64,000 bases of DNA. Origin: Bacteroidetes bacterium ADurb.Bin013. GTDB taxonomy: Bacteria; Bacteroidota; Bacteroidia; Bacteroidales; UBA932. A program made the translations under genes and the position numbers. The DNA lies in NCBI GenBank assembly GCA_002071385.1, contig MWFB01000011.1, forward strand, positions 1 through 64,000, read 5' to 3'. A model generated the notes under the pieces. The model did not search any database. It was not told where the DNA came from and worked only from the letters and a program-made list of their open reading frames with translations. This document shows positions 45,493 through 54,514 of this stretch, piece after piece (position 1 is the first letter of the stretch; every line of letters starts with the position of its first letter).

Positions 45493-46275
45493 CTAGATTT
45501 TGAAAAGTCCAAAAAAAGCAGAACCGCTTCCTGTCATGGAGGCATACATAGCTCCTTCTTCATAAAGAGACTGCTTGTATTGAATGGTTCCCGGGTATTT
45601 CTGAAACACGAATGTTTCAAAATCATTTCTGATAGCATCCCTCCATGTATCAACCGGTTGCCGCAACAGGTCCCGCAATGGCACCCGGTTACTGTCAGGT
45701 TTGATGGCTGTGTAAGCCTCGGCGGTGGAAATAACAACAGGCGGGAAACGCAATTCAATCCTGTAAGCACTCAAATCAAGGGAAAACGGCTCAAGCACCT
45801 CCCCTTTTCCGGAAGCGAAATATGGCAGCGGGGGCGTTGACTGGATGAAGAAAGGCACATCACTGCCCAGCCGTATGGCGTGAGATAGCAATTCCTCATG
45901 ACGCAGTCCCAGATCATAGTGCTTGTTCAGTATCTGCAAACAGGCTGCGGCGTCAGAAGACCCGCCACCCAGGCCTGATCCCGGAGGAATCTGCTTGTAG
46001 AGATGTATATGTACCGGGGGCAGCTTGTAACGCTCTGCAAGCAGGCGGTAAGCCTTAACGCAGAGGTTGGCGTCGTAAGGCCCTGTAACCGGAAGCCCGT
46101 AAAGAAAAAGCTGTACATCCTGCGGAGCGCCGGGAACATCGGTAATTTCCAGGATATCGCTTAGTGAATGCGGAAAGAAAAGTGTTTCAATGTTGTGGTA
46201 GCCGTCTGCCCTTTTTTCAAGCACGTGCAATCCCATGTTTATTTTGGAAAAAGGATATGCTACGGTTGTGGCCAT
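45493..46275 (-). CDS. ispE: 4-diphosphocytidyl-2-C-methyl-D-erythritol kinase
   Basis: The 260-residue GHMP kinase starts ATTVAYPFSKINMGLHVLEKRADGYHNIETLF, has the ATP loop IPPGSGLGGGSSDAAACL, and ends MTGSGSAFFGLF. It phosphorylates CDP-methylerythritol in the MEP pathway for isoprenoids. It follows nrdJ by 10 bases. ispD of the same pathway lies at 61736, and a prenyl synthase at 10060. Confidence 0.95.
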   Translation of the reverse strand: MATTVAYPFSKINMGLHVLEKRADGYHNIETLFFPHSLSDILEITDVPGAPQDVQLFLYGLPVTGPYDANLCVKAYRLLAERYKLPPVHIHLYKQIPPGSGLGGGSSDAAACLQILNKHYDLGLRHEELLSHAIRLGSDVPFFIQSTPPLPYFASGKGEVLEPFSLDLSAYRIELRFPPVVISTAEAYTAIKPDSNRVPLRDLLRQPVDTWRDAIRNDFETFVFQKYPGTIQYKQSLYEEGAMYASMTGSGSAFFGLFKI

Positions 46276-46285
46276 GGAAATTCCT

Positions 46286-48835
46286 TTAACTGCATTTGGA
46301 GTAACCGCAGCTCATGCACAACAGGCAGCCTTCCTGGTATACCAGGTTCCGTTCGCCGCATTTTTCACATTCCGTGCCCGAGGAATCCTTTGTGCCGTTG
46401 GGGATGTATCTCTTAAGGGCTCTTTCCACGCCTGTCCGCCAGTTGTTGATGGTCTGGCTGTCAAGTTCCAGCGAAGATACCAGGTGGACCACTTCTTCTA
46501 CCGGAAGTCCGTTACGCAAAACGCCCGATATCAGTTTGGCATAATTCCAGTAAGCCTGGTTGAACATGTGGGAAATGCCTCCCACTGTATTGGGGTACCC
46601 GTATTTGTCAATGAAGCTGAAATCATAGCGGGATCCCTTGGGCTCTACCACCTTAATAACCTTTCCCATGGTAATTGATTTGGGAATGACACGGGTATCT
46701 TCGTCAAGCTTACCGGTAAAGATCTCGTAAGGCCTTCCCTCATACAGCCCCACAAAGGCGATCCATTGTTCATTGGCATTCTTGAACCGGATGACTTCCG
46801 CCTCCAGTTCCACCGGTCTTTCCTTTGGCATGGACTTCATCATTTTCCCGCCTTTCTCAGGTGAATCTGCAGATACGAGCACTCCCGTACGGCTTCCGTC
46901 GCGGTATACTGTTATGCCCTTGCATCCCCATTCCCAGGCAGTTTTGTATACTTTGGCCACCATTTCTTCCGATATGTCGGAAGGCAGGTTCACCGTAACG
47001 CTTATGGAATGATCCACCCATTTCTGCAATTGTCCCTGCATCTTGACTTTGGCCACCCAGTCGACATCATTTGATGTCGCTTTATAGTAGGGCGATTCCT
47101 CAACCAGCTTCTGCAGGTCCTCCTTGCTCATCTGCATTACCCTTTTCCGGTCATAGCCGTTGATCTCTGCCCAGTCAAGGAATTTGTGGTGGAACACATT
47201 GTATTCTTCAAATGCATCTCCCAGTTTATCGGTAAACGATACGTTTACGTTCTTATCGTTTGGATTGACTTTTTTACGACGCTGATATACAGGCATGAAC
47301 ACCTGTTCAATTCCACTGGTGGTTTGTGTCATCAGGCTTGTGGTACCGGTCGGGGCTATCGTTAACATGGAAATATTCCTTCGCCCGGTCTTTATCATCT
47401 GCTTATACAGTTCCTCATCTTCCTGGCGTATACGCTCAATCATGGGATTTCGCAATTCCCGGTTGGCGTCGTATATGGGAAAAGGTCCTCTTTCCTGTGC
47501 CATGATCACCGAAGAGCGATATGCTGCCAGGGCCAGTGTTTTCTGTACCTGCACTCCCACCTGGATGGCCTCTTCCGATCCATAGCGCAGGCCAAGGGCT
47601 GCCAGCATATCTCCTTCTGCCGTAATGCCCAGGCCGGTACGCCTGCCTCCCAGCGTTTTTTCCTTGATCTTGAGCCACAATTCCCTTTCTGTCCTCTTGA
47701 TCACTTCATCTTCGGGATCCTTGTCCAGCTTGTCTATGATCCTTTCAATCTTTTCCATCTCCAGGTCCACCAGGTCATCATTCAGCCGCATTGCTTTCAT
47801 CACGTGGTTCTTGAAAAGGGTGACATTGAACCTTGCCTCTGGTGTAAAGGGCCTGTCCACGTATGAGAACAGGTTGATGGCTATCAGACGGCAGGAATCA
47901 TAAGGACAGAGTGGTATTTCACCGCAGGGATTGGTGCTGACCGTTTTGTACCCCAGGTCCGCATAGCAGTCTGCAACGGATTCACGCAGTATGGTATCCC
48001 AGAAGAGTACTCCGGGTTCTGCCGATTTCCAGGCGTTGCAGATAATCTTTTTCCACAGGGCAGCGGCATCGATTTCCTTTTTATACCTCGGAGTGACAGC
48101 GTCTGTCGGGTATTGCTGGGTATATGGTTTCCCTGACAAGGCAGCCTTCATGAAATCGTCATCAATCTTTACCGATACATTGGCTCCTGTCACCTTGTTC
48201 TGTTCCAGCTTGGCATCAATGAACTGTTCCGCGTCGGGGTGTTTTATGGATATGGAGAGCATGAGCGCCCCGCGCCTTCCGTCCTGCGCGACTTCCCGTG
48301 TCGAGTTGGAATACCTTTCCATAAAGGGAACCACCCCTGTTGATGTCAGGGCCGAGTTAAGCACTGGAGATCCCCCGGGACGGATATGAGACAGATCGTG
48401 CCCCACGCCTCCCCGGCGTTTCATCAACTGAACCTGTTCTTCATCAATCTTGAGTATTCCTCCGTAGGAATCAGCGGGTCTTTCATGGCCGATCACAAAA
48501 CAATTGGACAAAGAAGCTATCTGATGGTCGTTCCCTATACCAGACATGGGGCCTCCCTGCGGAATGACGTATTTGAAATGATCCAGCAAATGAAATATCT
48601 CCTCCTGGCTCATGGGATTCGGATATTTCTTCTCTATCCTGGCAAATTCCGCGGCCAGCCTCTGGTGCATGTCTTTGGGCGTGCATTCGTAAAGGTTCCC
48701 AAAAGAGTCTTTCATGGCATATTTGTTGATCCAGACCGAGGCGGCCAGTTCATCATCTTTGAAGTACTCCTTTGTTTTGGCCAAAGCTTCCTCATAGGGA
48801 AAAATGGCCTTTGCATTCTTTACATCAGAATCCAT
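46286..48835 (-). CDS. nrdJ: class II (adenosylcobalamin-dependent) ribonucleotide reductase
   Basis: The 849-residue protein is a B12-dependent reductase. It has the redox Cys in ASLSNCFVIG, the radical-site STNPCGEIPL and the substrate loop MLTIAPTGTTSLM. Near the C-terminus a zinc ribbon CEKCGERNLVYQEGCLLCMSCG is followed by a final Cys pair. It makes deoxynucleotides without oxygen. No ATP-cone is visible at the N-terminus. The start ATG 48835 is chosen over a GTG one codon earlier. I see no cobalamin riboswitch in the 115-base leader. Confidence 0.93.
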   Translation of the reverse strand: MDSDVKNAKAIFPYEEALAKTKEYFKDDELAASVWINKYAMKDSFGNLYECTPKDMHQRLAAEFARIEKKYPNPMSQEEIFHLLDHFKYVIPQGGPMSGIGNDHQIASLSNCFVIGHERPADSYGGILKIDEEQVQLMKRRGGVGHDLSHIRPGGSPVLNSALTSTGVVPFMERYSNSTREVAQDGRRGALMLSISIKHPDAEQFIDAKLEQNKVTGANVSVKIDDDFMKAALSGKPYTQQYPTDAVTPRYKKEIDAAALWKKIICNAWKSAEPGVLFWDTILRESVADCYADLGYKTVSTNPCGEIPLCPYDSCRLIAINLFSYVDRPFTPEARFNVTLFKNHVMKAMRLNDDLVDLEMEKIERIIDKLDKDPEDEVIKRTERELWLKIKEKTLGGRRTGLGITAEGDMLAALGLRYGSEEAIQVGVQVQKTLALAAYRSSVIMAQERGPFPIYDANRELRNPMIERIRQEDEELYKQMIKTGRRNISMLTIAPTGTTSLMTQTTSGIEQVFMPVYQRRKKVNPNDKNVNVSFTDKLGDAFEEYNVFHHKFLDWAEINGYDRKRVMQMSKEDLQKLVEESPYYKATSNDVDWVAKVKMQGQLQKWVDHSISVTVNLPSDISEEMVAKVYKTAWEWGCKGITVYRDGSRTGVLVSADSPEKGGKMMKSMPKERPVELEAEVIRFKNANEQWIAFVGLYEGRPYEIFTGKLDEDTRVIPKSITMGKVIKVVEPKGSRYDFSFIDKYGYPNTVGGISHMFNQAYWNYAKLISGVLRNGLPVEEVVHLVSSLELDSQTINNWRTGVERALKRYIPNGTKDSSGTECEKCGERNLVYQEGCLLCMSCGYSKCS

Positions 48836-48869
48836 CACGCTATAAATAAGAAGGTTACTAATTAAAGGT

Positions 48870-48886
48870 TTTTCCTCATCGGAAAA
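48870..48886 (-). other. short hairpin between sufD and nrdJ
   Basis: TTTTCC (48870-48875) and GGAAAA (48881-48886) form a six-base-pair stem with a five-base loop, 35 bases upstream of nrdJ. There is no T tract. It could slow transcription out of suf or shape the nrdJ leader; the signal is weak. Confidence 0.35.
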
Positions 48887-48953
48887 GGGAATTGCAAGTT
48901 AGTTTAAACGACCGTGATTAACAGCAAACACATAAAAAGATATGCACAAAATT

Positions 48954-49991
48954 TTAACAACAGTGCATGGTGCAATGGGAACATCTGGTGAATTCGCCGC
49001 GTAACCTGCTTTCCACCATCTTTTCCAATCTTGACCTGATGGAACTGGTGCGTACACGGTCCAGCACATCCTGGACAAAAGCCATCTGCTGTATCATCTG
49101 AGCTTCTGCCAGGGAAATCCCCCGTGAACGGAGATAAAAGAGACCCAGCTCGTCCAGGCGTCCAATGGTCGCCCCATGTGAACATTTCACATCATCTGCA
49201 TAGATCTCCAGCTGAGGCTTGGTGGTGATCTTTGCCTGACGGGTCAGGAGCAGGTTGTGATTTGCCTGGTATGCTTCTGTTTTTTGCGCACCGGGAGCCA
49301 CATAGATGGACCCGTTGAATGAACCCCGTGCCTGGTTGTCCAGGATGCCCTTGAACAGCTGGCGCGATTGACACCCCTGGCTCTCGTGACGTACTGATAT
49401 ATCGTAATGGATTTCCTGCTCCCTGTCTGCCAGGTAAAGACCGTCCAGGTAACAGGCAGCTCCCGTCTCCGGCATAGACACATACAGCTTGTTGTATATG
49501 GTCCCTCCGAAAAGGCTCAGGATATGGCAATCCAGTTGCGAATCCCTGCCAAGATCTGCTTTGAGATCAAGCCAGTACCTGGACTTCTCGTGTTCATTCT
49601 GCATGAACAGTATATCCAGCCTTGCCCCCTGGCCGAGTTTGATATAAGAAAAACGGAATGTCCTGAACAGGTGTTCATGCAGCGTATGATCACAGACTAT
49701 CACCTGTGCAGATGCGCCAGCTGCAAGTTCCCAGTAATTGGAAAACTCAAGCGGCTCGGGCAGGTCCTCGCTACGCACGCTGATGATCTGGATGGGTTCG
49801 TCTGAATGGTCCCCGCTGATATGCATCCGCAGGCCCATCTGGTCTGGTCCTTTTTCAAGAACGACACCTTTCACATCGTTCTCCAGCTCCTGCAAGACCC
49901 CGTCCACCAGGAATACCTGCCTGATATTCCCGTCGGGAACAGTACAGCGGAAAACATGCCTTACTTCCGGCATATAGGTATATTGTGTCAT
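48954..49991 (-). CDS. sufD: Fe-S cluster assembly scaffold protein SufD
   Basis: The 345-residue protein has the SufD/B beta-helix core and the conserved tail: RQLFKGILDNQARGSFNGSIYVAPGAQKTEAYQANHNLLL, then LEIYADDVKCSHGATIGRLDELGLFYLRSRGI. It forms the SufBC2D scaffold. It overlaps the sufC stop by ATGA. An extra Cys/His-rich end (RCSHCTMHCC) is unusual and might bind metal. Confidence 0.93.
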   Translation of the reverse strand: MTQYTYMPEVRHVFRCTVPDGNIRQVFLVDGVLQELENDVKGVVLEKGPDQMGLRMHISGDHSDEPIQIISVRSEDLPEPLEFSNYWELAAGASAQVIVCDHTLHEHLFRTFRFSYIKLGQGARLDILFMQNEHEKSRYWLDLKADLGRDSQLDCHILSLFGGTIYNKLYVSMPETGAACYLDGLYLADREQEIHYDISVRHESQGCQSRQLFKGILDNQARGSFNGSIYVAPGAQKTEAYQANHNLLLTRQAKITTKPQLEIYADDVKCSHGATIGRLDELGLFYLRSRGISLAEAQMIQQMAFVQDVLDRVRTSSIRSRLEKMVESRLRGEFTRCSHCTMHCC

Positions 49992-50734
49992 GACTGATTA
50001 ATAATGTGATCGTATCCCATGGTTTCAACTTCAGTGGCTAGCTCCTTTCCGTCCGTCCTGATAATCTGACCCTTGTATATCACGTGCACAATATCGGGCA
50101 CAATATAATCGAGCAGGCGCTGGTAGTGTGTTATGACCACAAAAGCATTTTCCTCTGTTTTCAATTGATTGACACCCTGCGCAACAATACGCAGTGCGTC
50201 CACATCCAGCCCGCTATCGGTTTCGTCCAGAAAAGCAAGTTTCGGCTCCAGCATGGCCATCTGAAATATTTCATTTCTCTTCTTCTCTCCCCCCGAAAAA
50301 CCCACATTCACCCCCCTGCCCACAAAAGAGGGATCCATCTGCACAACATTCATTTTTTCGCGCATGACCTTGAGAAATTCCGCTGAAGACAACGGGGGCA
50401 GGTTTTTATATTTTCTTTGTTCGTTGACGGCAGCTTTCATAAAATTCACGTTGGTCAGACCCGGTATCTCCACCGGATACTGGAATCCGAGGAATAGCCC
50501 CATTCGTGCCCTGTCCTCCGGAGCCATCGCAAACAAATCCTGGCCCATAAAATGGGCTGATCCTCCGGTAACAGTAAACATTTCCCTGCCTGCCAGCACA
50601 GCCGCCAGGGTGGATTTCCCGGACCCGTTCGGTCCCATGATCGCGTGAATCTCTCCCTGCTTTATTTCCAGGTTTATTCCACGGAGGATTTCCTTGTCCC
50701 CGATTTTTACATGTAAATCTTTAATGCTTAACAT
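49988..50734 (-). CDS. sufC: Fe-S cluster assembly ATPase SufC
   Basis: The 248-residue ABC-type ATPase has Walker A GPNGSGKSTLA, signature NVGFSGGEKKRNEIFQM, Walker B LAFLDETDSGLD and the switch His in VITHYQRLLDYI. It powers cluster assembly on SufBD. The start at MLSIKDL overlaps the upstream PnuC gene by seven bases. The order sufB-pnuC-sufC-sufD is unusual; sufC normally follows sufB directly. Confidence 0.95.
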   Translation of the reverse strand: MLSIKDLHVKIGDKEILRGINLEIKQGEIHAIMGPNGSGKSTLAAVLAGREMFTVTGGSAHFMGQDLFAMAPEDRARMGLFLGFQYPVEIPGLTNVNFMKAAVNEQRKYKNLPPLSSAEFLKVMREKMNVVQMDPSFVGRGVNVGFSGGEKKRNEIFQMAMLEPKLAFLDETDSGLDVDALRIVAQGVNQLKTEENAFVVITHYQRLLDYIVPDIVHVIYKGQIIRTDGKELATEVETMGYDHIINQS

Positions 50735-51390
50735 AACATTTTTTGTTTTTCCCACTCCTTCTTCCAGTGAAACACCCCAATAATATTCAAGGCCAGGTAG
50801 CATACAGCAACTATTGGCATAAATACCAGTCCAGCAGACACATACAGAATTACATTCCCTATGTTCAAGGCCACCCAGAAAATCCAGCACTCCCATTTTT
50901 TTTGGGCCGCCAGGATCTGCGCCATGAGCATCAGACCGGCTACCAACGAGTCCAGATACGGTGTCCTTGCGGGTGGAAACGCTTGTGAAATGAAATGAAG
51001 TTTTGTCAGAACAAATCCCCAGACCAGCACTATACAGGCTAACAGGAAAACATATATGACCCGTTGCCGGTTGTTGAGAAACGTTATCCTGAGCTGGTTT
51101 TTCTTGTTCTTTTCATCCTGACGGGGCCTGGTCCAGCGGTACAATCCATAGATGTTGATCCCCAGTGAAACAGGCTGTAATAACATGTTGGTATACAGGT
51201 TTTTCTGAAGAAACATCATAAAAAGCAGGGCCGTGTACACAAAGCCTATCCAATAATTAATGGAACGTGCCAGGCTGGCCAGCAGCACCGAGGTCAGCCC
51301 GAAGAGGACGGCAAAAAATTCAAGGTAAGATATGCCTTGGCCTCCTATAACGAAAAAAATGTTGTACAGGTTAAAAAACTCTTTCATCAT
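50728..51390 (-). CDS. PnuC family vitamin transporter inside the suf operon
   Basis: The 220-residue protein has about seven transmembrane segments and the PnuC pattern: [53 protein letters not shown], and a WxxW site in [21 protein letters not shown]. It probably takes up nicotinamide riboside, though PnuT (thiamine) relatives look alike and a ThiL homologue diverges from sufB. It overlaps sufB by four bases and sufC by seven, so it is translated as part of the suf transcript. Confidence 0.83.
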   Translation of the reverse strand: MMKEFFNLYNIFFVIGGQGISYLEFFAVLFGLTSVLLASLARSINYWIGFVYTALLFMMFLQKNLYTNMLLQPVSLGINIYGLYRWTRPRQDEKNKKNQLRITFLNNRQRVIYVFLLACIVLVWGFVLTKLHFISQAFPPARTPYLDSLVAGLMLMAQILAAQKKWECWIFWVALNIGNVILYVSAGLVFMPIVAVCYLALNIIGVFHWKKEWEKQKMLC

Positions 51391-52835
51391 CCAACAGTCC
51401 CCTCCAGCGAGAGGCTTAGCAGTTTTTGCGCCTCAACGGCAAATTCCATGGGTAACTTATTCAACACTTCCCGGGCATAGCCGTTCACTATCAGTCCCAC
51501 GGCATCTTCCGGGCCGATTCCACGCTGCATACAGTAAAAAAGCTGGTCCTCCCCGATCTTTGAAGTGGTTGCCTCGTGTTCCACCACGGAGCTCTCATTG
51601 CTGTTCTCTATTACGGGGAACGTATGGGCTCCGCATTTGTCTCCAAGAAGCAGGGAGTCACATTGTGAGTGATTTCTTGCGTTTTCTGCCCCTGGCAATA
51701 TCCTGACCAGTCCGCGGTATGAATTCTGGCTGTAACCGGCCGATATGCCCTTGCTTACTATATGGCTGCGTGTGTTTTTCCCGATATGGATCATTTTCGT
51801 TCCGGTATCGGCCTGCTGGTAATTGTTTGTCACTGCCACCGAATAAAATTCGCTTACAGAATTGTCTCCCTGCAAAATGGTGGACGGGTATTTCCATGTG
51901 ATGGCAGACCCTGTTTCCACCTGTGTCCAGAATAACCGGGAATTGGTCCCTTTGCAGATGCCTCTTTTGGTAACAAAGTTGTAAATGCCACCTTTCCCTG
52001 TAGCATCTCCGGGATACCAATTCTGCACCGTTGAGTATTTCACCTCGGCATCCTGCATCACGACAATTTCCACCACAGCTGCATGAAGTTGGTTTTCATC
52101 GCGCTGCGGAGCAGTACATCCTTCCAGGTAACTCAGATACGATCCCTCTTCGGCCACTATGAGCGTCCTTTCAAACTGACCTGTGCCACGGGCATTTATT
52201 CTGAAATAGCTGGACAACTCCATAGGACAACGCACTCCTTTTGGAATATAACAGAATGATCCATCGGAAAATACCGCGGAATTCAAAGCGGAAAAGAAAT
52301 TGTCTCCCACAGGCACCACACTGGCCAGATACTTTCTTACAAGGGATGGATAATCCCTTACTGCCTCTGAAAAAGAACAAAAGATGATCCCTTTCTCGGC
52401 AAGGGTCTCCTTGAAGGTTGTTTTTACAGAGACAGAATCAAATATGGCGTCCACAGCCATGCCGGCCAATACGTTCCTTTCGTGAAGGGGTATGCCCAGT
52501 TTGTCGAATGTTTCGGCCAGGGCGGGATCCATTTCCCCGGGACCGGCGTTCTCGGGTCCTTTTCTTGGTGCTGCAAAATAAATAATATCCTGGTAATCAA
52601 TGGGTGGTATTGTCAAATGAGCCCATTCAGGCATTTTCATCGTCTGCCACCTTTTGAATGCATCCAGACGAAACTCAAGCAGCCATGCGGGTTCTTCTTT
52701 TCTGTAAGATATCTGCCTGATAACGTTTTCGTCCAGCCCTTTCGGAAAAACCTCCTGTTCCAGATCCGTCACAAAACCTTGCTCATACTCACTTTCTGCA
52801 ATTTTTTTAAGTATGTCGTTTTGATTTTCTTTCAT
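51387..52835 (-). CDS. sufB: Fe-S cluster assembly protein SufB
   Basis: The 482-residue protein is a full Suf[19 protein letters not shown] near the start, the conserved [66 protein letters not shown], and [19 protein letters not shown] with the cluster cysteine. It is the scaffold for new Fe-S clusters. The start MKENQND follows a -7 box. SufS and SufE are not in the window. Confidence 0.96.
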   Translation of the reverse strand: MKENQNDILKKIAESEYEQGFVTDLEQEVFPKGLDENVIRQISYRKEEPAWLLEFRLDAFKRWQTMKMPEWAHLTIPPIDYQDIIYFAAPRKGPENAGPGEMDPALAETFDKLGIPLHERNVLAGMAVDAIFDSVSVKTTFKETLAEKGIIFCSFSEAVRDYPSLVRKYLASVVPVGDNFFSALNSAVFSDGSFCYIPKGVRCPMELSSYFRINARGTGQFERTLIVAEEGSYLSYLEGCTAPQRDENQLHAAVVEIVVMQDAEVKYSTVQNWYPGDATGKGGIYNFVTKRGICKGTNSRLFWTQVETGSAITWKYPSTILQGDNSVSEFYSVAVTNNYQQADTGTKMIHIGKNTRSHIVSKGISAGYSQNSYRGLVRILPGAENARNHSQCDSLLLGDKCGAHTFPVIENSNESSVVEHEATTSKIGEDQLFYCMQRGIGPEDAVGLIVNGYAREVLNKLPMEFAVEAQKLLSLSLEGTVG

Positions 52836-52841
52836 AGCCCG

Positions 52842-52849
52842 CAAATATA
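52842..52849 (-). promoter_or_regulatory. -7 box (TATATTTG) of the suf operon
   Basis: On the minus strand TATATTTG lies six bases before the sufB ATG at 52835. It is back to back with the box of the ThiL-like gene. Confidence 0.55.
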
Positions 52850-52861
52850 CCATCTTTTCCG

Positions 52862-52869
52862 TACTTTTG
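52862..52869 (+). promoter_or_regulatory. -7 box (TACTTTTG) of the ThiL-like gene
   Basis: TACTTTTG ends four bases before the ATG at 52874. Confidence 0.5.
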
Positions 52870-52873
52870 TGGT

Positions 52874-53917
52874 ATGAGCGAGAAAAAACAACCTCCGAAA
52901 ACACCCATTCGTGAATTGGGTAAATACGAGTTGATTGACAGGCTTTCAGCACGTTTTATTTCAAGTAATGAAGCAACGCTTCAAGGCGTGGGGGACGACG
53001 CCTCGGTCGCCTGTTTTCATGAAGCACTGACCGTTTCGGCTCAAAAAATGTCTCTTGAGGGAGTGGACTTCGACCTTAGCTATTTCCCCCTGAAATTCAT
53101 AGGTTACAAAACCGCCATTCACGCCATGGGGCAGGTTATGGCCATGAATGCCATCCCGCTCCAATTGCTTGTCAGCACAGGTGTTTCCCAGCGTTTTTTC
53201 GTGGAGGACATGGAGGAGCTGTTCATGGGCGTTGAAGCAGCTGCGCGGCTGTACGGGGCGGATGTCACCGCTATTGATATCCAGTCTTCCTATACGGGAT
53301 TGAGCGTGGCTGTCACCGCGGTAGGGGAAGGAAATGCCGGACTGCTAACACGCCGCTGCGGTGCCCGCGATACCGACCTTATCTGTCTTAGCGGCAGTGT
53401 TGGCGGAGCTTATATGGGTTTGCAGCTGCTGCAGCGCGAGAAAAGGGTTTTTAACGGAGAGGCAGGAAAAGACAGGCTTCCTGACCTTAAGGGACATGAA
53501 TACATCCTGGAACAATATCTGAAACCCGTCTTGCCGGCAGCACTCCTGGAAAACCTGAGAAAAGACGACATGGTGCCAACATCCATGTGTTTGCTATACA
53601 ATGGTTTATCGAATGGTGTTTTAAGCATTGCAAAAGCTTCGGGAACAGGCGCAAAAGTATATGTGGATAAAATCCCCATTGCCCGGGAATGTTTTGAATA
53701 TGCTCAGGCAAACGGGAACGACCCTTCCCCGCTTGTGGCCGCTCTCAACGGAGGAGATGATTTTCAGATGCTTTTTACCCTGCCGCTTACCTGTTACGAG
53801 ACCCTGAGCAAAGAATACACCCTGGATATCATAGGTCACATCTGCGAGGCTCCGGCCGGTTGCACATTAATCACCCCCGGTGGAAAGTCCATTCCGTTGG
53901 AAAGCCCCGGTATGTAA
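52874..53917 (+). CDS. ThiL/AIR-synthase-family protein with lost catalytic aspartates
   Basis: The 347-residue protein aligns end to end with thiamine-monophosphate kinase (ThiL): GVGDDASV near 39-45, a DF after the EGV stretch, [11 protein letters not shown] near 129-138, [26 protein letters not shown], and [15 protein letters not shown]. Several aspartates that bind Mg2+ or nucleotide in ThiL are replaced: the STD position reads AQK (Lys58), NLSD reads AMGQ (Gln87), and DLSDGL reads LLYNGL (Asn243). GDD at 41-42 and Asp135 remain. It may be a pseudoenzyme or have a new substrate. It diverges from sufB. Confidence 0.82.
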   Translation: MSEKKQPPKTPIRELGKYELIDRLSARFISSNEATLQGVGDDASVACFHEALTVSAQKMSLEGVDFDLSYFPLKFIGYKTAIHAMGQVMAMNAIPLQLLVSTGVSQRFFVEDMEELFMGVEAAARLYGADVTAIDIQSSYTGLSVAVTAVGEGNAGLLTRRCGARDTDLICLSGSVGGAYMGLQLLQREKRVFNGEAGKDRLPDLKGHEYILEQYLKPVLPAALLENLRKDDMVPTSMCLLYNGLSNGVLSIAKASGTGAKVYVDKIPIARECFEYAQANGNDPSPLVAALNGGDDFQMLFTLPLTCYETLSKEYTLDIIGHICEAPAGCTLITPGGKSIPLESPGM

Positions 53918-53923
53918 TTTTTA

Positions 53924-54511
53924 TCAGAATGCTACCACAGGAGGGGTTTCTGCTCCTTCGGCCGCTTTGAAATAAGCCTTGCTTTCAAAATTCCTTATGC
54001 TGGCAACAATGGAATTCGGGAACTTCCGGATCAGCACGTTGTAAGCCTGAACCACCTGGTTGAAAGAACGTCTTTCCACGGCAATCCTGTTTTCCGTACC
54101 TTCCAGCTGTGCCTGCAGTTCCAGGAAGTTCTGATTCGCCTTGAGCTCGGGATATCTTTCCACAACTGCCATGAGACGCCCCAGTGACTGGCTCAGGTTG
54201 TCCTGCGCGTCCTGAAAGGCGGCCATGCTTTCTTCTGTAAGATTAGTGGGGTCAACCGTGATTGACGTGGCACGTGAGCGGGCTTCTATGACTGCTTCCA
54301 AAGTGCTCTTTTCAAAATCCACTGCCCCTTTGACGGTATTGACCAGGTTGGGGATCAGGTCTGCACGGCGTTGATAGACATTCTCTACCTGGGCCCATGC
54401 CTGGACAGCCTGTTCCTGGGCTTCAACCATCCTGTTGTTGATCCTGACAAACCACATAACCACCAACACTATGATGGCGATGATAATAATCCAGATTGTG
54501 CCTTTTTTCAT
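53924..54511 (-). CDS. lemA: LemA family protein
   Basis: The 195-residue protein has one N-terminal transmembrane helix (residues 5-22) and the LemA helical domain: RMVEAQEQAVQAWAQVENVYQRRADLIPNLVNTVKG and QAYNVLIRKFPNSIVA. LemA proteins are membrane-anchored helical bundles of unclear role, often beside a TPM-domain gene, which is absent here. It starts three bases after the rnr stop. Confidence 0.93.
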   Translation of the reverse strand: MKKGTIWIIIIAIIVLVVMWFVRINNRMVEAQEQAVQAWAQVENVYQRRADLIPNLVNTVKGAVDFEKSTLEAVIEARSRATSITVDPTNLTEESMAAFQDAQDNLSQSLGRLMAVVERYPELKANQNFLELQAQLEGTENRIAVERRSFNQVVQAYNVLIRKFPNSIVASIRNFESKAYFKAAEGAETPPVVAF

Positions 54512-54514
54512 TGT

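Noticed and set aside
48870-48886. Intrinsic terminator after sufD
   Set aside because: The stem is only six base pairs and no T tract follows on the transcribed strand.
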